Assembly: GCA_035652235.1 (NCBI GenBank)
Contig: DASREE010000010.1
Span: 61,293 to 125,292 of the forward strand
Source: PALSA-612 sp035652235
GTDB lineage: Bacteria > Actinomycetota > Thermoleophilia > Gaiellales > Gaiellaceae
DNA length: 64,000 nt
Reading direction: 5' to 3'
Positions 51,123 to 59,699 of the stretch are shown here, piece after piece. The notes under the pieces were generated by a model that was not told the origin of the DNA, searched no databases, and saw only the letters and a list, made by a program, of their open reading frames with translations. Each line of letters starts with the position of its first letter. Position 1 is the stretch's first letter. The position numbers and the translations under genes were made by a program.

Positions 51123-51604
51123 CGGCCGCGCCCGCCCGAAGGGAGGTGGTCCACTTGCCGGCGTCGGCCGCGGCCGCCCCCTCCCGACCGCCCACCTGTC
51201 CCGCCTGCGGGCGGCCGTTCCCGGACGCGGCCGAGCCGGGCCTCGGCCGGCTGCTGCTCGCCGAGCTCGAGCGGGCGCCAGGCGCGAGCGGCTCCGAGCT
51301 CGCGCGCCGGGTCGGCCGCCGCAAGCAGGATGTGCTGCGCGAGCTCGACCGGCTGCGGCGTGCCGGCCTCGCCGAGCGCGAGCTCGGCCGCCGCGGCTTC
51401 CGCTGGCGGCTCGCAGGAACTACCCGGGAACCGGAGCCGTCCGCGGCCGGCGTTGCCTACGCCCCGGCGGTCGTCGAGCTGGTCGTACAGCTTCTGCTCG
51501 CGCCGTTCTGCGGCCCGCCGCGCGGGCGCCTGCTGGCGCTTCTCGCGCTGGCGGCGTACCTGGCGGCGCTGGTCGCCGCCGTGCTCGAGGAAGGCGGCCG
51601 ATGA
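51119..51604 (+). CDS. Zinc-ribbon plus winged-helix protein with C-terminal membrane helix
   Basis: 161 residues from GTG 51119 (GTGA overlap). CPACGRPFPD (one CxxC), then a winged helix (LLLAELERAPGASGSELARRVGRRKQDVLRELDRLRRAGLAERE), then a hydrophobic C-terminus (LLALLALAAYLAALVAAVL) that could be a membrane anchor. No known family. Confidence 0.6.
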   Translation: MTAAPARREVVHLPASAAAAPSRPPTCPACGRPFPDAAEPGLGRLLLAELERAPGASGSELARRVGRRKQDVLRELDRLRRAGLAERELGRRGFRWRLAGTTREPEPSAAGVAYAPAVVELVVQLLLAPFCGPPRGRLLALLALAAYLAALVAAVLEEGGR

Positions 51605-51951
51605 GCCCGCAAGCCGCAAACTCGCTAGAGCAAGCAGCGCCAGCGTGCAAAACGGGCGCGCAGGAGGCGCTCTCCGACCCGCCGGGCGTCGAGCGCGGCC
51701 TCCAGGCCGTCCCTGGAGCAGATCATGTTGACGCCGCGCCGGCGCACGTGCGTGCCGTCCGCGCGCTCGCCTGGCGCGGCCCGGTTCCGGTTCCGCCGCC
51801 GCCGGAGACGTGCGCGGCCCGCGGCTGCGACCGGCCCGTCGAGTTCAGGGTCAGGCTCCGGCCGCCGGCGAGGCGGCGCGGCCCGCTCGGCTTCTGCCGG
51901 GCGCACGCGCTTGTCCTTAACCGGCTCGGACTGACGCGGGATGTGCGTTGA
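51601..51951 (+). CDS. Small zinc-finger-like protein (116 aa)
   Basis: ATG 51601 (ATGA overlap). A disordered N-terminal half, then ETCAARGCDRPVEFRVRL...GFCRAHALVLNRLGL, a C-x4-C-x~20-C-x2-H pattern. Often seen in phage-like operons; function unknown. Confidence 0.55.
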   Translation: MSPQAANSLEQAAPACKTGAQEALSDPPGVERGLQAVPGADHVDAAPAHVRAVRALAWRGPVPVPPPPETCAARGCDRPVEFRVRLRPPARRRGPLGFCRAHALVLNRLGLTRDVR

Positions 51952-52133
51952 GCCGGCCGGTGTCGCCATCTTCGTCTGCGTTCCGGGCGGCGGCCGCGTT
52001 CGGGTATGCGAAGTTCACGGCTTGCGCGAGTTGCGGGCGGCTCGTCTACTGCGCGAGGGCGCCGCGCTCGCGCCGCTTCCTGTGCCCGGAGTGTTTCCCG
52101 CCTCCCCGGGAGAGAAGGCGGCGCCGGCCGTGA
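51948..52133 (+). CDS. Tiny zinc-ribbon protein (61 aa), TTG start
   Basis: TTG 51948 forms a TTGA overlap with the preceding stop, keeping the 4-nt coupling of this operon. FTACASCGRLVYCARAPRSRRFLCPECF gives two CxxC pairs. A longer frame from 51941 in another phase is rejected because it would run through this protein. Confidence 0.6.
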   Translation: MSRPVSPSSSAFRAAAAFGYAKFTACASCGRLVYCARAPRSRRFLCPECFPPPRERRRRRP

Positions 52134-52723
52134 GCCGTTGTGCTCGCTGCCGGCGCCCGTTCGAGCCCGCCCGGACCGGGCGGCGGCGGCGGTTCTGCTC
52201 GGACGCCTGCCGGAGGGCTGCCTACCGTGCCCGGCGCGCCCGGCGGGCGGCGTTCTACGCGAGAACGGGAGGGGACGAGTGGGCGACGCCGCCAGGGCTG
52301 GTCGCCGAGCTCGAGGCGGAGTTCGGATGCTTCGAGCTCGACCCGTGTGCCACGCGGGAGACGGCGAAGGCGCCCTGCTTCTACACGCGGGCCGACGACG
52401 GGCTCGCCCGGCCGTGGGCCGGCCGCGTGTTCTGCAACCCGCCGTATTCGGAGGCCGGGCGTTGGCTGGCGCGCGCCTGGCTCGCCTCGGTCGCCGAGGG
52501 CGTGCTCGCGGTCGTGCTCGTCCCGGCCCGCACCGGCTCGCGCTGGTGGCACGAGTGGGCGCTACGCGGCGAGGTTCGCTTCCTCCGTGGTCGGCTACGG
52601 TTCGGGGACGGCCGCGGGCCGGCGCCGTTCCCGTCCGCGCTTGTCGTGTTTCGTCCCGCGTTTCGTACCCGCGACGGGCGGGACGAAAGACGGGACGAAA
52701 GGCGGGGGGGGCGGGCGGCGTGA
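52130..52723 (+). CDS. Phage-type DNA N6-adenine methyltransferase with N-terminal zinc finger
   Basis: 197 residues from GTG 52130 (GTGA overlap). C4-C7...C23-C27 zinc finger, then DEWATPPGLVAELE, FELDPCA, FYTRADDGLARPW, catalytic NPPY (103-106) and a C-terminal PFPSALVVFRP. This is the phage Dam-like family, which methylates adenine and protects DNA or marks it for replication. No cognate restriction enzyme is seen. Confidence 0.85.
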   Translation: MSRCARCRRPFEPARTGRRRRFCSDACRRAAYRARRARRAAFYARTGGDEWATPPGLVAELEAEFGCFELDPCATRETAKAPCFYTRADDGLARPWAGRVFCNPPYSEAGRWLARAWLASVAEGVLAVVLVPARTGSRWWHEWALRGEVRFLRGRLRFGDGRGPAPFPSALVVFRPAFRTRDGRDERRDERRGGRAA

Positions 52724-52989
52724 GCCGGCTGCTGACGCTGGCGGAGACGGCGGAGCGGCTCGGCTGCTCGCTTCCGACCGTCCGCAGGCGCGTGCGCTCC
52801 GGCGAGCTTCCCGTCTTCCGCGACGGCCGGCTTGTGCGCGTCGCCGAGCGCGATCTCGAGCGGTACGTGGCCGAGCGGACGCTCGCGCCGGCCGCCCCGC
52901 CGCCCGTGCCGCGCGCCCGCCGGGGCGGGTTCAGCCTGCGCCCGGGCGAGCGACTGTGGAACCTCGCCGACCCCCCGCTCGAGGCTTGA
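52720..52989 (+). CDS. xis: Excisionase / HTH_17 family DNA-binding protein
   Basis: 89 residues from GTG 52720 (GTGA overlap). LLTLAETAERLGCSLPTVRRRVRSGELPVFRDGRLVRVAERDLERYV is the MerR-like winged helix of Xis proteins. It ends the coupled operon, ~310 bp before the integrase gene, and would bend att DNA to direct excision. Confidence 0.8.
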   Translation: MSRLLTLAETAERLGCSLPTVRRRVRSGELPVFRDGRLVRVAERDLERYVAERTLAPAAPPPVPRARRGGFSLRPGERLWNLADPPLEA

Positions 52990-53042
52990 TCTCGAGCGGG
53001 TGACGATCAATGATCGGGTCTCACGGCCAAGGAGGAACGCTG

Positions 53043-53297
53043 ATGAGGGGACGTTTCCACGGCGGGCACGGGCTCGCGGTCGGGTTCGTCGCCGGCATCG
53101 CCGCCGCCGAATACCGGATGTGGCTTCTGCTCGCGCTCGCCTTCCTGCTCGGCGCCGCGTTCGCGCTCGCCGTCGAACGCGTCAACCGGCTCGTCCGCTG
53201 GCTTGACCGGAGCATCTCGCCGCTGACCATGCGCCAGTGGCGGGCGCTCCGCCGCCGCGTGGACACGCTCCGCCCCGACGACACGCTCCCCTTCTAG
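53043..53297 (+). CDS. Small membrane protein (84 aa)
   Basis: ATG 53043 has an excellent AAGGAGG 8 nt upstream. HGLAVGFVAGIAAAEYRMWLLLALAFLLGAAFALAVERVNRL forms one or two membrane helices, then a basic cytoplasmic tail. Its position and size recall plasmid spread (Spd) proteins, but similarity is only in type. Confidence 0.65.
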   Translation: MRGRFHGGHGLAVGFVAGIAAAEYRMWLLLALAFLLGAAFALAVERVNRLVRWLDRSISPLTMRQWRALRRRVDTLRPDDTLPF

Positions 53298-53303
53298 AAG
53301 GGC

Positions 53304-54551
53304 GTGTCCCGACCACCCGCCCGCCGCCGTTCGCTTCTCCCAGTGCCGGCGCGGCGGCGGGCGGCACGGGGCGTGGTCGAACAGCACTCGCGAACGTGCA
53401 GGCTCTCCCGCCGGTCCGGCCGGCGGTGCACGTGCACGCCCGGCTACGTCGCCCGCGTCCAGCACGCCGGCCGCGCGTACACGGCCACGTTCGCCACGCT
53501 CGCCGAGGCGGTCGCCTGGCGGGAGACGACCCGCCGGCGGCTGCGCGCCGGCCGGCTTCCCGACCGGCCGGGCCGGTCGGCCACCGTCGGGGAGCTCGCC
53601 TGCTGCTTCCTCGCCCGCGCCCGGGACGGGCAGGCGCTCACCCGCTCGCGCCGGCGCTACTCGCAGGCGACGCTCGACCTGTACGAACGCGACCTGCGCC
53701 TGTACGTGCTCGCCGCCCGCGACGAGCGCTCCGGGCTCGCGTTCGCCGATCTTCCCGCCGGTTGTGTGAGCTCGCGCACCGTCCAGGCGCTCGTCGATCG
53801 GTTGACCGTCGAGGCCGGCGGCGCGGTCGCCCGCCACGCCGCCGCCGCGCTCTCCGCCGTGCTCCGCGACGGCTATGTGCGCGGTCTCGTCGATCAGCCT
53901 CCGCCGCGGGTGATCCTCCCGCCGCCGCCTGCGGCGCGGACGCGCACGCTGACACCCGCGGACGCGGACGAGCTGCTCGCCGCCGCCGGTCGCGACGACG
54001 CCGCTCGCGGCCGGTCGCTCGTCGCCCCGCTCGTTGCGCTGCTCGCCGGGACCGGCTGCCGGATCGGGGAGGCGCTCGGGCTCGACTGGGGGCCGGGCGG
54101 GCTCGACCTGGACGCCGACCCGCCGGTCGCCCGTATCCGCCGGGAGACGACGAAGACGGACGCCGGCGCCCGCGAGATCGTGCTCGACCGGGAGACGGCC
54201 GCGCTTCTTCGCCGCCACCGGCTCGCCAGCGGCCGGCCGGCCGACGGAACGCCCGTGTTCTGCGATGAGCGCGGGCGCCGGCTCGCCCGGTCGGGCCGTG
54301 TCCGCTTCGGCCTCCGGCGGGCGGCGGCCGCGGCCGGCCTGCCTGGCGTCACGCCGCACGTGCTCCGGCACGCGCACGCAACCTGGCTTGCGCTCAGCCC
54401 CACCGTCCCCGACGCGGCCGCCGCCCGCCGGCTCGGGCACGCCGACGCCGGCTTCTACCAGCGCCGCTACGTGCACGCCGGCGACGCCGACCAGACGGCC
54501 GTCGTCGAGGCGCTCGCCGCCTACCGGGCGAGCCACCGGTGCCCCGCCTGA
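53304..54551 (+). CDS. int: Site-specific integrase, tyrosine recombinase
   Basis: 415 residues. N-terminal arm-binding region with a Cys pair (CRLSRRSGRRCTC) and AP2-like VQHAGRAYTATFATLAEAVAWR, core-binding helices ~110-220, catalytic domain with R in GTGCRIGEAL, K in TTKTDAGAREIVL, HVLRHAH, LGHAD and Tyr in QRRYVHAG. It ends 91 bp before attR, the normal site for the integrase of tRNA-integrating elements. Confidence 0.93.
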   Translation: MSRPPARRRSLLPVPARRRAARGVVEQHSRTCRLSRRSGRRCTCTPGYVARVQHAGRAYTATFATLAEAVAWRETTRRRLRAGRLPDRPGRSATVGELACCFLARARDGQALTRSRRRYSQATLDLYERDLRLYVLAARDERSGLAFADLPAGCVSSRTVQALVDRLTVEAGGAVARHAAAALSAVLRDGYVRGLVDQPPPRVILPPPPAARTRTLTPADADELLAAAGRDDAARGRSLVAPLVALLAGTGCRIGEALGLDWGPGGLDLDADPPVARIRRETTKTDAGAREIVLDRETAALLRRHRLASGRPADGTPVFCDERGRRLARSGRVRFGLRRAAAAAGLPGVTPHVLRHAHATWLALSPTVPDAAAARRLGHADAGFYQRRYVHAGDADQTAVVEALAAYRASHRCPA

Positions 54552-54561
54552 GCGCAAAACC

Positions 54562-54580
54562 GTGATCACGCCGTGATCAC
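54562..54580. promoter_or_regulatory. GTGATCAC pair next to attR (candidate recombinase arm site)
   Basis: GTGATCACgccGTGATCAC has the same 8-3-8 layout as 43275-43293 near attL, with both clusters inside the element and 60-115 bp from their core. Confidence 0.6.
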
Positions 54581-54642
54581 GGCCCGCGGCGCGGACGGAA
54601 AACCCGCCGGTTTGCAGGGCGAAATCCAAGAGCACGGCGGGT

Positions 54643-54689
54643 CTCGTAATGAAGGGGTCCCCGGTTCGAGTCCGGGCGTCGGCTTCCCC
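54643..54689 (+). repeat. attR: 47-bp direct repeat (3' tRNA-Thr fragment)
   Basis: Identical to 43134-43180. It lacks the 5' half of the tRNA, so it is the displaced chromosomal 3' end and not a gene. Confidence 0.95.
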
Positions 54690-54894
54690 GACGTCGTTCG
54701 GCGGCGCGCGGCGGCTCGCGCCGGGAGCGGGCGGAGCGCGCGGGTGCTCCGCCCGCCTCTCGCCGCCTGCAGCCGGGCTCACTCGACCCCGTGCTCGGTG
54801 AGCCGGGCGCTGGAAATTACTGCTCCACGGGGGGTCGCTGCTCGCGAGGGTGCGTCATACTTCGCCCCTCACCCACGACGTGACAGGGGGAACG

Positions 54895-55728
54895 ATGGCT
54901 GAAGCGACGGCGGCGGCGAAACCCTGGTCGCCGCACTACACGAACCCCGAGACCGTCGACGTGCAGGGCCTCGAGGTCGCGTACCGGCGCAAGGGCGCCG
55001 GGCCGGCGACCGTCTTCCTGCACGGGGCCGGCGCGACGAGGATGTGGCTTCCGCTCTACGAGATGCTGTCCGAGAAGGTCGACCTGATCGCACCCGAGCA
55101 TCCCGGCTTCGGCGACACGCCGAGCCCGGACTGGCTCGCCGGTTTCGACGATCTCGTGCTCCACTACCGCGCCTTCCTCGACACGCTCGGGCTCGAGCGC
55201 GTGCACCTGATCGGCTTCAGCCTCGGCGGCTGGATCGCCGGCGACTTCGCGATCTTCTACCCGGACCGCGTCAAGACCCTGACGCTGATCGCCCCCGCCG
55301 GGCTGCGCGTCCCGGAAGCGCCGATGACCGACTTCCTGCGCATGCCCCCCGAGCAGATCGCGGACATCCTCTTCAACGGCAGAGCCGGGGACTACCTCGA
55401 CTACCTGCCTGACCCGCACGACCTGGACGCGGCCATCCGCGGCTACGGGGAGGCGGCGACATTCGCCCGGCTCGCCTGGAACCCGCGCTACGACGTCAAG
55501 CTCGAGCACCGCCTGCCGCGGGTGACGACGCCGGCGCTCGTGATCGAGCCAGACGACGACCGGCTCGTCCCGAACGCGCACCCGAGGCGCTGGGCGGAGC
55601 TGCTCCCGAACGCGCGGCTCGAGCGGGTGAGCGGCGACGAGCATCCGACCGGCCATGGCCTCGTCATCCAGGAGCCCCGCAAGCTGGCCGACGCGATCCT
55701 TCGCTTCGTCGAGGAGGCCGAACGATGA
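54895..55728 (+). CDS. Alpha/beta-fold hydrolase
   Basis: 277 residues from ATG 54895, preceded by AGGGGGAA. Oxyanion FLHGAGATRMW, nucleophile GFSLGGWIAG, Asp in EPDDDRLVP and His in GDEHPTGH. ATGA-coupled to a luciferase-like oxidoreductase. Such pairs occur in degradation of cyclic or aromatic compounds, where the monooxygenase product is then hydrolysed; substrate unknown. Confidence 0.87.
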   Translation: MAEATAAAKPWSPHYTNPETVDVQGLEVAYRRKGAGPATVFLHGAGATRMWLPLYEMLSEKVDLIAPEHPGFGDTPSPDWLAGFDDLVLHYRAFLDTLGLERVHLIGFSLGGWIAGDFAIFYPDRVKTLTLIAPAGLRVPEAPMTDFLRMPPEQIADILFNGRAGDYLDYLPDPHDLDAAIRGYGEAATFARLAWNPRYDVKLEHRLPRVTTPALVIEPDDDRLVPNAHPRRWAELLPNARLERVSGDEHPTGHGLVIQEPRKLADAILRFVEEAER

Positions 55729-57086
55729 GACGGCTCGAGTTCTACGCCATCAACTTCATGCCCTATCCCTACATCCCGCCGGGGGACGAGATCGAGTCGA
55801 GCTGGGTCGTCCTCTCGAACAGGTACTACGACCCGCAGATCGGGCACAAGCTGTACGAGGACTACCTGGAGATCAACATCGCCGCGGAGAGGTTCGGCTT
55901 CGACGGCATCCTCACGAACGAGCACCACCAGACGGCCTACGGCAACATGCCCAACCCGAACCTGCCCGCCGCCTGGGTCGCCGCCCACACCGAGCGGATC
56001 CGCATCGGCGTGATGGGCAACATCCTCAACGCGCACGCGACGCCGCTCCGTACCGCCGAGGACATCGCCATGCTCGACGTCATGTCCGGCGGCCGGGTGA
56101 TCTCCGGCTTCGTCCTCGGCACCGGCATGGAGTACCACTCGTACGGGATGAACCCGGTGACCGCCCGCGAGCGCTTCTGGGAGGCGCACGACGTGATCAT
56201 CAAGTCGTGGACCGAGCCGGGGCCGTTCGAGTGGCAGGGAAAGCACTTCCACATCCCCTACGTCAACCCGTGGCCGCGCCCCTTGCAGCAGCCGCACCCG
56301 CCCGTGTGGCTGCCCGGCGCGGCGTCGCTCGAGACGATCGAGGCGGCGGCGAAGCACCGCTACACGTTCATGCAGGTGTTCTCGCCCCGGGCTGCGCTCG
56401 CGAAGGCGGCGAAGGGCTACTACGAGGCGGCCGAGAAGTTCGGCTACAAGGCCGACCCGAAGCAGGTCGCGGGCACCGTCCAGCTGTACGTGGCCGAGAC
56501 CGACAAGCAGGCGCGCAGGGAGGCGGAGCCGCACATCATGTGGTACTTCCGCAACGGCCTGAAGACGCCGGTCTACCACCTGACGCCGCCCGGCTACATG
56601 TCGAAGCGCTCGCTCGAGCACGTGCTGACAAGCGGCTCTCACGGCGCGACGAACATGTGGGAGATGACGTGGGACCAGCTGGTCGCCGAGAAGTGGATCG
56701 TCGTCGGCTCGCCCGAGACGGTGATCGAGTCGCTCGAGGAGTTCACCGACGAGCTCGGCGCCGGTCGGCTCGTGTTCAGCTGCGAGCTCGGCACGATGCC
56801 GAAGTGGATGGCGCTGAAGAACATGGAGATCATCTCGGAGCAGGTGATCCCACACTTCCGCGCCGAGGACGGAAAGCCGGTGTGGGCTCGCGAGGAGCGA
56901 GTCGCTCCGCTGACGCGGAGCGAGCTGGCCGCCCAGCACGCAAGACCACCGGCCCCGCTCGTGCGCATGGACGGCGTCGGCACGATCGACCCGACTCTCG
57001 CGCATATCCCGGAGCTCGTCGACGAGGCTGCGGCGAGCGGCGACGGCCGCGTCCCGGCGCCCGCGGAGTCCGGAACGGCCGGGTAG
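55725..57086 (+). CDS. LLM-class flavin-dependent oxidoreductase (luciferase-like)
   Basis: 453 residues. TIM-barrel pattern: FGFDGILTNEHHQTAYG near the N-terminus (conserved His pair), RIRIGVMGNIL, HATPLRTAEDIAMLDVMSGGRV, GTGMEYHSYG, and the C-terminal IVVGSPETVIESL. Uses FMN or F420 with O2 or as a dehydrogenase. The last ~60 residues are Pro/Ala-rich and probably disordered. The 4-nt overlap with the hydrolase implies joint action. Confidence 0.88.
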   Translation: MRRLEFYAINFMPYPYIPPGDEIESSWVVLSNRYYDPQIGHKLYEDYLEINIAAERFGFDGILTNEHHQTAYGNMPNPNLPAAWVAAHTERIRIGVMGNILNAHATPLRTAEDIAMLDVMSGGRVISGFVLGTGMEYHSYGMNPVTARERFWEAHDVIIKSWTEPGPFEWQGKHFHIPYVNPWPRPLQQPHPPVWLPGAASLETIEAAAKHRYTFMQVFSPRAALAKAAKGYYEAAEKFGYKADPKQVAGTVQLYVAETDKQARREAEPHIMWYFRNGLKTPVYHLTPPGYMSKRSLEHVLTSGSHGATNMWEMTWDQLVAEKWIVVGSPETVIESLEEFTDELGAGRLVFSCELGTMPKWMALKNMEIISEQVIPHFRAEDGKPVWAREERVAPLTRSELAAQHARPPAPLVRMDGVGTIDPTLAHIPELVDEAAASGDGRVPAPAESGTAG

Positions 57087-57202
57087 CGAGCCCGGCGGCC
57101 GCAGGCCGGCGCGCGTCTTTCGCCCGCTACCTCGCCTTGAGACGCCCGAGCTGCGACGAGCGCGTCCGCTCCGACGGAGCGCGCGTCCAGGCGCACCGCC
57201 GG

Positions 57203-57514
57203 CTACGGCTGATCGCTCGCGTGGTCGCGGCTCCAGCGCTCCATCTCGACGATCACGCTCTCGAGCGCGAGCCCGGCCGGAGTGAGGGCGTACTCGACCC
57301 GCGGCGGGATCTCAGCGTGCTGGGTGCGCGTCACGATGCCAGCCGCTTCGAGCTCGTTCAGGCGCCGCTTGAGCATCTTGTCGCTCACTCCGGTCACGGC
57401 TCCGAGGAGCACGGAGAACCGGCGTGGCCCGTCGAGAAGCGCCCAGACGATCTGCGCCGTCCACTTGCGCCCGAGCAGCTCGAAGCAGGCGTGACCGGGG
57501 CAGCTAGCGTCCAT
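57203..57514 (-). CDS. HxlR-type winged-helix regulator
   Basis: 103 residues. CPGHACFELLGRKWTAQIVWALLDGPRRFSVLL, VSDKMLKRRLNELEAAGIVTR and PPRVEYALTPAGLAL are the HxlR hallmarks. Two N-terminal cysteines (C5, C10) could sense thiol-reactive electrophiles as in HypR/QorR-type members. It is divergent from a 28-residue peptide and convergent with the luciferase-like gene. TACTTT lies 8 nt before its ATG. Confidence 0.9.
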   Translation of the reverse strand: MDASCPGHACFELLGRKWTAQIVWALLDGPRRFSVLLGAVTGVSDKMLKRRLNELEAAGIVTRTQHAEIPPRVEYALTPAGLALESVIVEMERWSRDHASDQP

Positions 57515-57552
57515 TACCGACTAAAGTACGGCTTCTGTAATGTGTTCGGTAA
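57514..57552. promoter_or_regulatory. Divergent regulatory region with TTACCGA/TCGGTAA inverted repeat
   Basis: TTACCGA (57514-57520) and TCGGTAA (57546-57552) flank the minus-strand -10 TACTTT (57523-57528) of the HxlR gene. A site for HxlR autoregulation is likely. Confidence 0.5.
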
Positions 57553-57576
57553 GCAACCGAATGGAAGGAGCCAGGA

Positions 57577-57663
57577 ATGGGCGAGTTGCTTCTCACAGGA
57601 CGCATCCTCTTCGTCGTCCTCTTCATTTTCTGGCGCTTCGCACGTTTCCGTGGGTTGATGTGA
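57577..57663 (+). CDS. 28-residue small membrane protein
   Basis: ATG 57577 to TGA 57661-57663 encodes a peptide with one hydrophobic helix (LLLTGRILFVVLFIFWRF) and a basic end ARFRGLM. GGAAGGAG lies 6 nt upstream, one of the best ribosome sites in the window. Codon use is less G+C-rich than in neighbouring genes. It starts just past the HxlR operator, so it may be the regulated target. Confidence 0.6.
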   Translation: MGELLLTGRILFVVLFIFWRFARFRGLM

Positions 57664-57743
57664 GCGGCTGAGCTAGAGCGCACGCCGCTCCCTCTCTACG
57701 TTTCCGGCTGTTCGGAGGTCGGATCGGAGAGGAGGGGAACGGC

Positions 57744-58064
57744 GTGCGCGGGGTGAGAGTATGGGCTGGGCTGGTGGGTGTCGAGCGGACGGTGGTCGAG
57801 GACGTCTCGTTCGACGAGGGTGCGCTCGTTGTCGCGGTGCGCCCGGGCTGGCGGGAGCGGCGCCGCTGCGGCGTCTGTCGGCGGCGCTGTCCCGGCTACG
57901 ACGAGGGCGAGGGCAGGCGGCGCTGGCGGGCGCTCGATCTGGGGACGACCCGCTGCTACCTGGAGGCGGAAGCGCCCCGCGTCCGCTGCCCTCAGCACGG
58001 GGTGGTCGTGGCCGCCGTCCCGTGGGCGCGGCACGACTCGCGCTTCATGAGTTCGACGGTCTGA
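57744..58064 (+). pseudogene. ISL3-family transposase, 5' remnant cut by IS21-type insertion
   Basis: 106 codons from GTG 57744 (GGAGGGG upstream). N-terminal zinc-finger part of ISL3 transposases: RPGWRERRRCGVCRRRCPGYDEG, RRWRALDLGTTRCYLEAEAPRVRCPQHG, VPWARHDSRF. Similarity ends at RF (~58046), where the IS21-type end starts. The DDE domain is absent in the window. Confidence 0.8.
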
Positions 58065-58098
58065 CTTGGCCCCACTACGACGGCCTGATTTGGCCCCA
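58055..58098 (+). repeat. Left terminal repeats of the IS21-type element (two copies)
   Basis: GACGGTCTGACTTGGCCCCA and GACGGCCTGATTTGGCCCCA, 24 bp apart. Multiple terminal repeats are typical IstA-binding sites. Confidence 0.8.
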
Positions 58099-58163
58099 CC
58101 CCCGTCCGATCGCGAGCCGAGCGTTCAGGCTTTTCGGAGCCCGAGCGGGAGGTCGCAGAGAGG

Positions 58164-59699
58164 ATGGGATCGAGGGTGGAGCTGTTCGAGCGGATTCGTA
58201 GGGACCGCGAGCGGGAGGGGCTGTCGATCCGGGAGCTGGCGCGCCGGCACGGCGTCCATCGTCGGACGGTGCGGCAGGCGCTCGTCTCGCCCTGGCCGCC
58301 GCCGCGCAAGTCTCCGAGCGGGCGCCCGGCGCCGAAGCTCGGGCCGTACCGGCCGCTGATCGACGAGTGGCTCGTCTCCGACCGGGAGGCGCCGCGCAAG
58401 CAGCGCCACACCGCCAAGCGGATCTGGGAGCGCCTCCGCGACGAGCACGGCGCCGACGTCGCCGAGACGACGGTGCGCCAGTACGTGCGCCGCCGCCGGC
58501 GCGAGCTCGGCGATCCGGTCGACGAGGTCTTCGTGCCGCAGGTGCACGAGCCCGGCGTGGAGGCGGAGGTCGACTGGGGCGAGGCCGAGGTCGTGCTCGC
58601 CGGCCAGCGCCGGCGTGTGTACCTGTTCGTGATGCGCGCCTGCTACTCGGGCGCCTCCTTCGTGATCGCCTTCGAGCGTCAGACGCAGCAGGCCTTCCTC
58701 GAGGCGCACGCCGAGGCCTTCCGCTTCTTCGGCGGCGTCTTCGAGCAGATCCGCTACGACAACCTGCGCTCGGCGGTGAAGCAGGTGCTGCGCGGCCGCC
58801 GCCGGGCAGAGCAGGACCGCTTCGTCGCCTTGCGCTCCCACTACCTGTTCGAGTCGTCCTTCACCCGCCCGGGCCGGGAGGGCGCCCACGAGAAGGGCGG
58901 CGTCGAGGGCGAGGTCGGACGCTTCCGCCGGGCGCACCTCGTGCCGGTGCCGAGCGTCACCTCGCTGAAAGAGCTCAACGACCTGCTCGAGGACGGCTGC
59001 TTCGCCGACCTCGCCCGGCGGATCCGTGGGCGCCCCGAGACAGTCGGGGAGGCGCTCCGGGTCGAGACGCGGGGGCTCAAGCCGCTCCCGTTCAAGGACT
59101 TCGACGCCTGCGAGCAGGCGAGCCCGCGCGTCGACTCCAAGGCGCTGGTCACGATCCGCCAAAATCGCTACTCGGTCCCGGTCTCGCTCGTCGGCCTGCG
59201 GGTGGCGGCCCGGATCGGGGCGCGCGAGATCGTGATAAGCCACGACGGCAGGCCGGTTGCTCGCCACTCACGCCTGCATGGCCGCTTCCAGACCGCCGCC
59301 CGGCTCGACCACTACTTGGAGCTCCTGAAGCGCAAGCCGGGCGCGTTCAAGGGCTCGTTGCCGCTGCGCCAGGAGCGCGAGCGCGGAGCGTGGCCTGCCT
59401 GCTTCGATCAGCTCTGGCAGGGGATCGAGGAGCGCTACGGCGCCTCCGAAGCCGCGCGGCAGATGGTCGACGTCCTGCTGCTCTGTCGCGAGCACGGGCC
59501 CGCGCGGGTCGAGCTCGCCGTTCGCGGCGCCCTCGCTGCCGCGGCACTCGACGGGCGCGCCGTGGCGGTGCTCGCCCGCCGCCAGGAGCGGTTGACTCCG
59601 GCGCCGCTCGCTGAGCTTCCCGAGCGGCTGCGCGCGCTCGCCACCCGACCTCAACCCTCGATCGCGGAGTACGACACCCTCCGTGGAGGCAGGCGGTGA
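58164..59699 (+). CDS. istA: IS21-family transposase IstA
   Basis: 511 residues. N-terminal HTH (LSIRELARRHGVHRRTVRQAL), then an RNase H-like DDE core: D in EVDWGEAEV, D in RYDNLRSAV, E in HEKGGVEGEVG, followed by the C-terminal beta domain KALVTIRQNRYSVP. Full length. GTGA overlap with istB. Catalyses IS transposition with the IstB ATPase. Confidence 0.95.
   Translation: MGSRVELFERIRRDREREGLSIRELARRHGVHRRTVRQALVSPWPPPRKSPSGRPAPKLGPYRPLIDEWLVSDREAPRKQRHTAKRIWERLRDEHGADVAETTVRQYVRRRRRELGDPVDEVFVPQVHEPGVEAEVDWGEAEVVLAGQRRRVYLFVMRACYSGASFVIAFERQTQQAFLEAHAEAFRFFGGVFEQIRYDNLRSAVKQVLRGRRRAEQDRFVALRSHYLFESSFTRPGREGAHEKGGVEGEVGRFRRAHLVPVPSVTSLKELNDLLEDGCFADLARRIRGRPETVGEALRVETRGLKPLPFKDFDACEQASPRVDSKALVTIRQNRYSVPVSLVGLRVAARIGAREIVISHDGRPVARHSRLHGRFQTAARLDHYLELLKRKPGAFKGSLPLRQERERGAWPACFDQLWQGIEERYGASEAARQMVDVLLLCREHGPARVELAVRGALAAAALDGRAVAVLARRQERLTPAPLAELPERLRALATRPQPSIAEYDTLRGGRR

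Larger units (their letters stand above)
54552..54894. other. Non-coding stretch carrying attR and element end
   Basis: Contains the GTGATCAC pair (54562-54580), TTGCAGGG (54612-54619; its reverse complement lies at 43196-43203 near attL), attR (54643-54689), and then G+C-rich chromosomal sequence up to the hydrolase gene. No gene supported. Confidence 0.7.

Noticed and set aside
51941..52129. N-terminal extension of the methyltransferase from ATG 51941
   Set aside because: The region is better read as the separate 61-residue zinc ribbon at 51948, and GTG 52130 keeps the 4-nt overlap pattern.
54643..54715. A second tRNA-Thr-like sequence
   Set aside because: Only the anticodon-loop-to-3' part is present and the 5' half is missing; it is attR.
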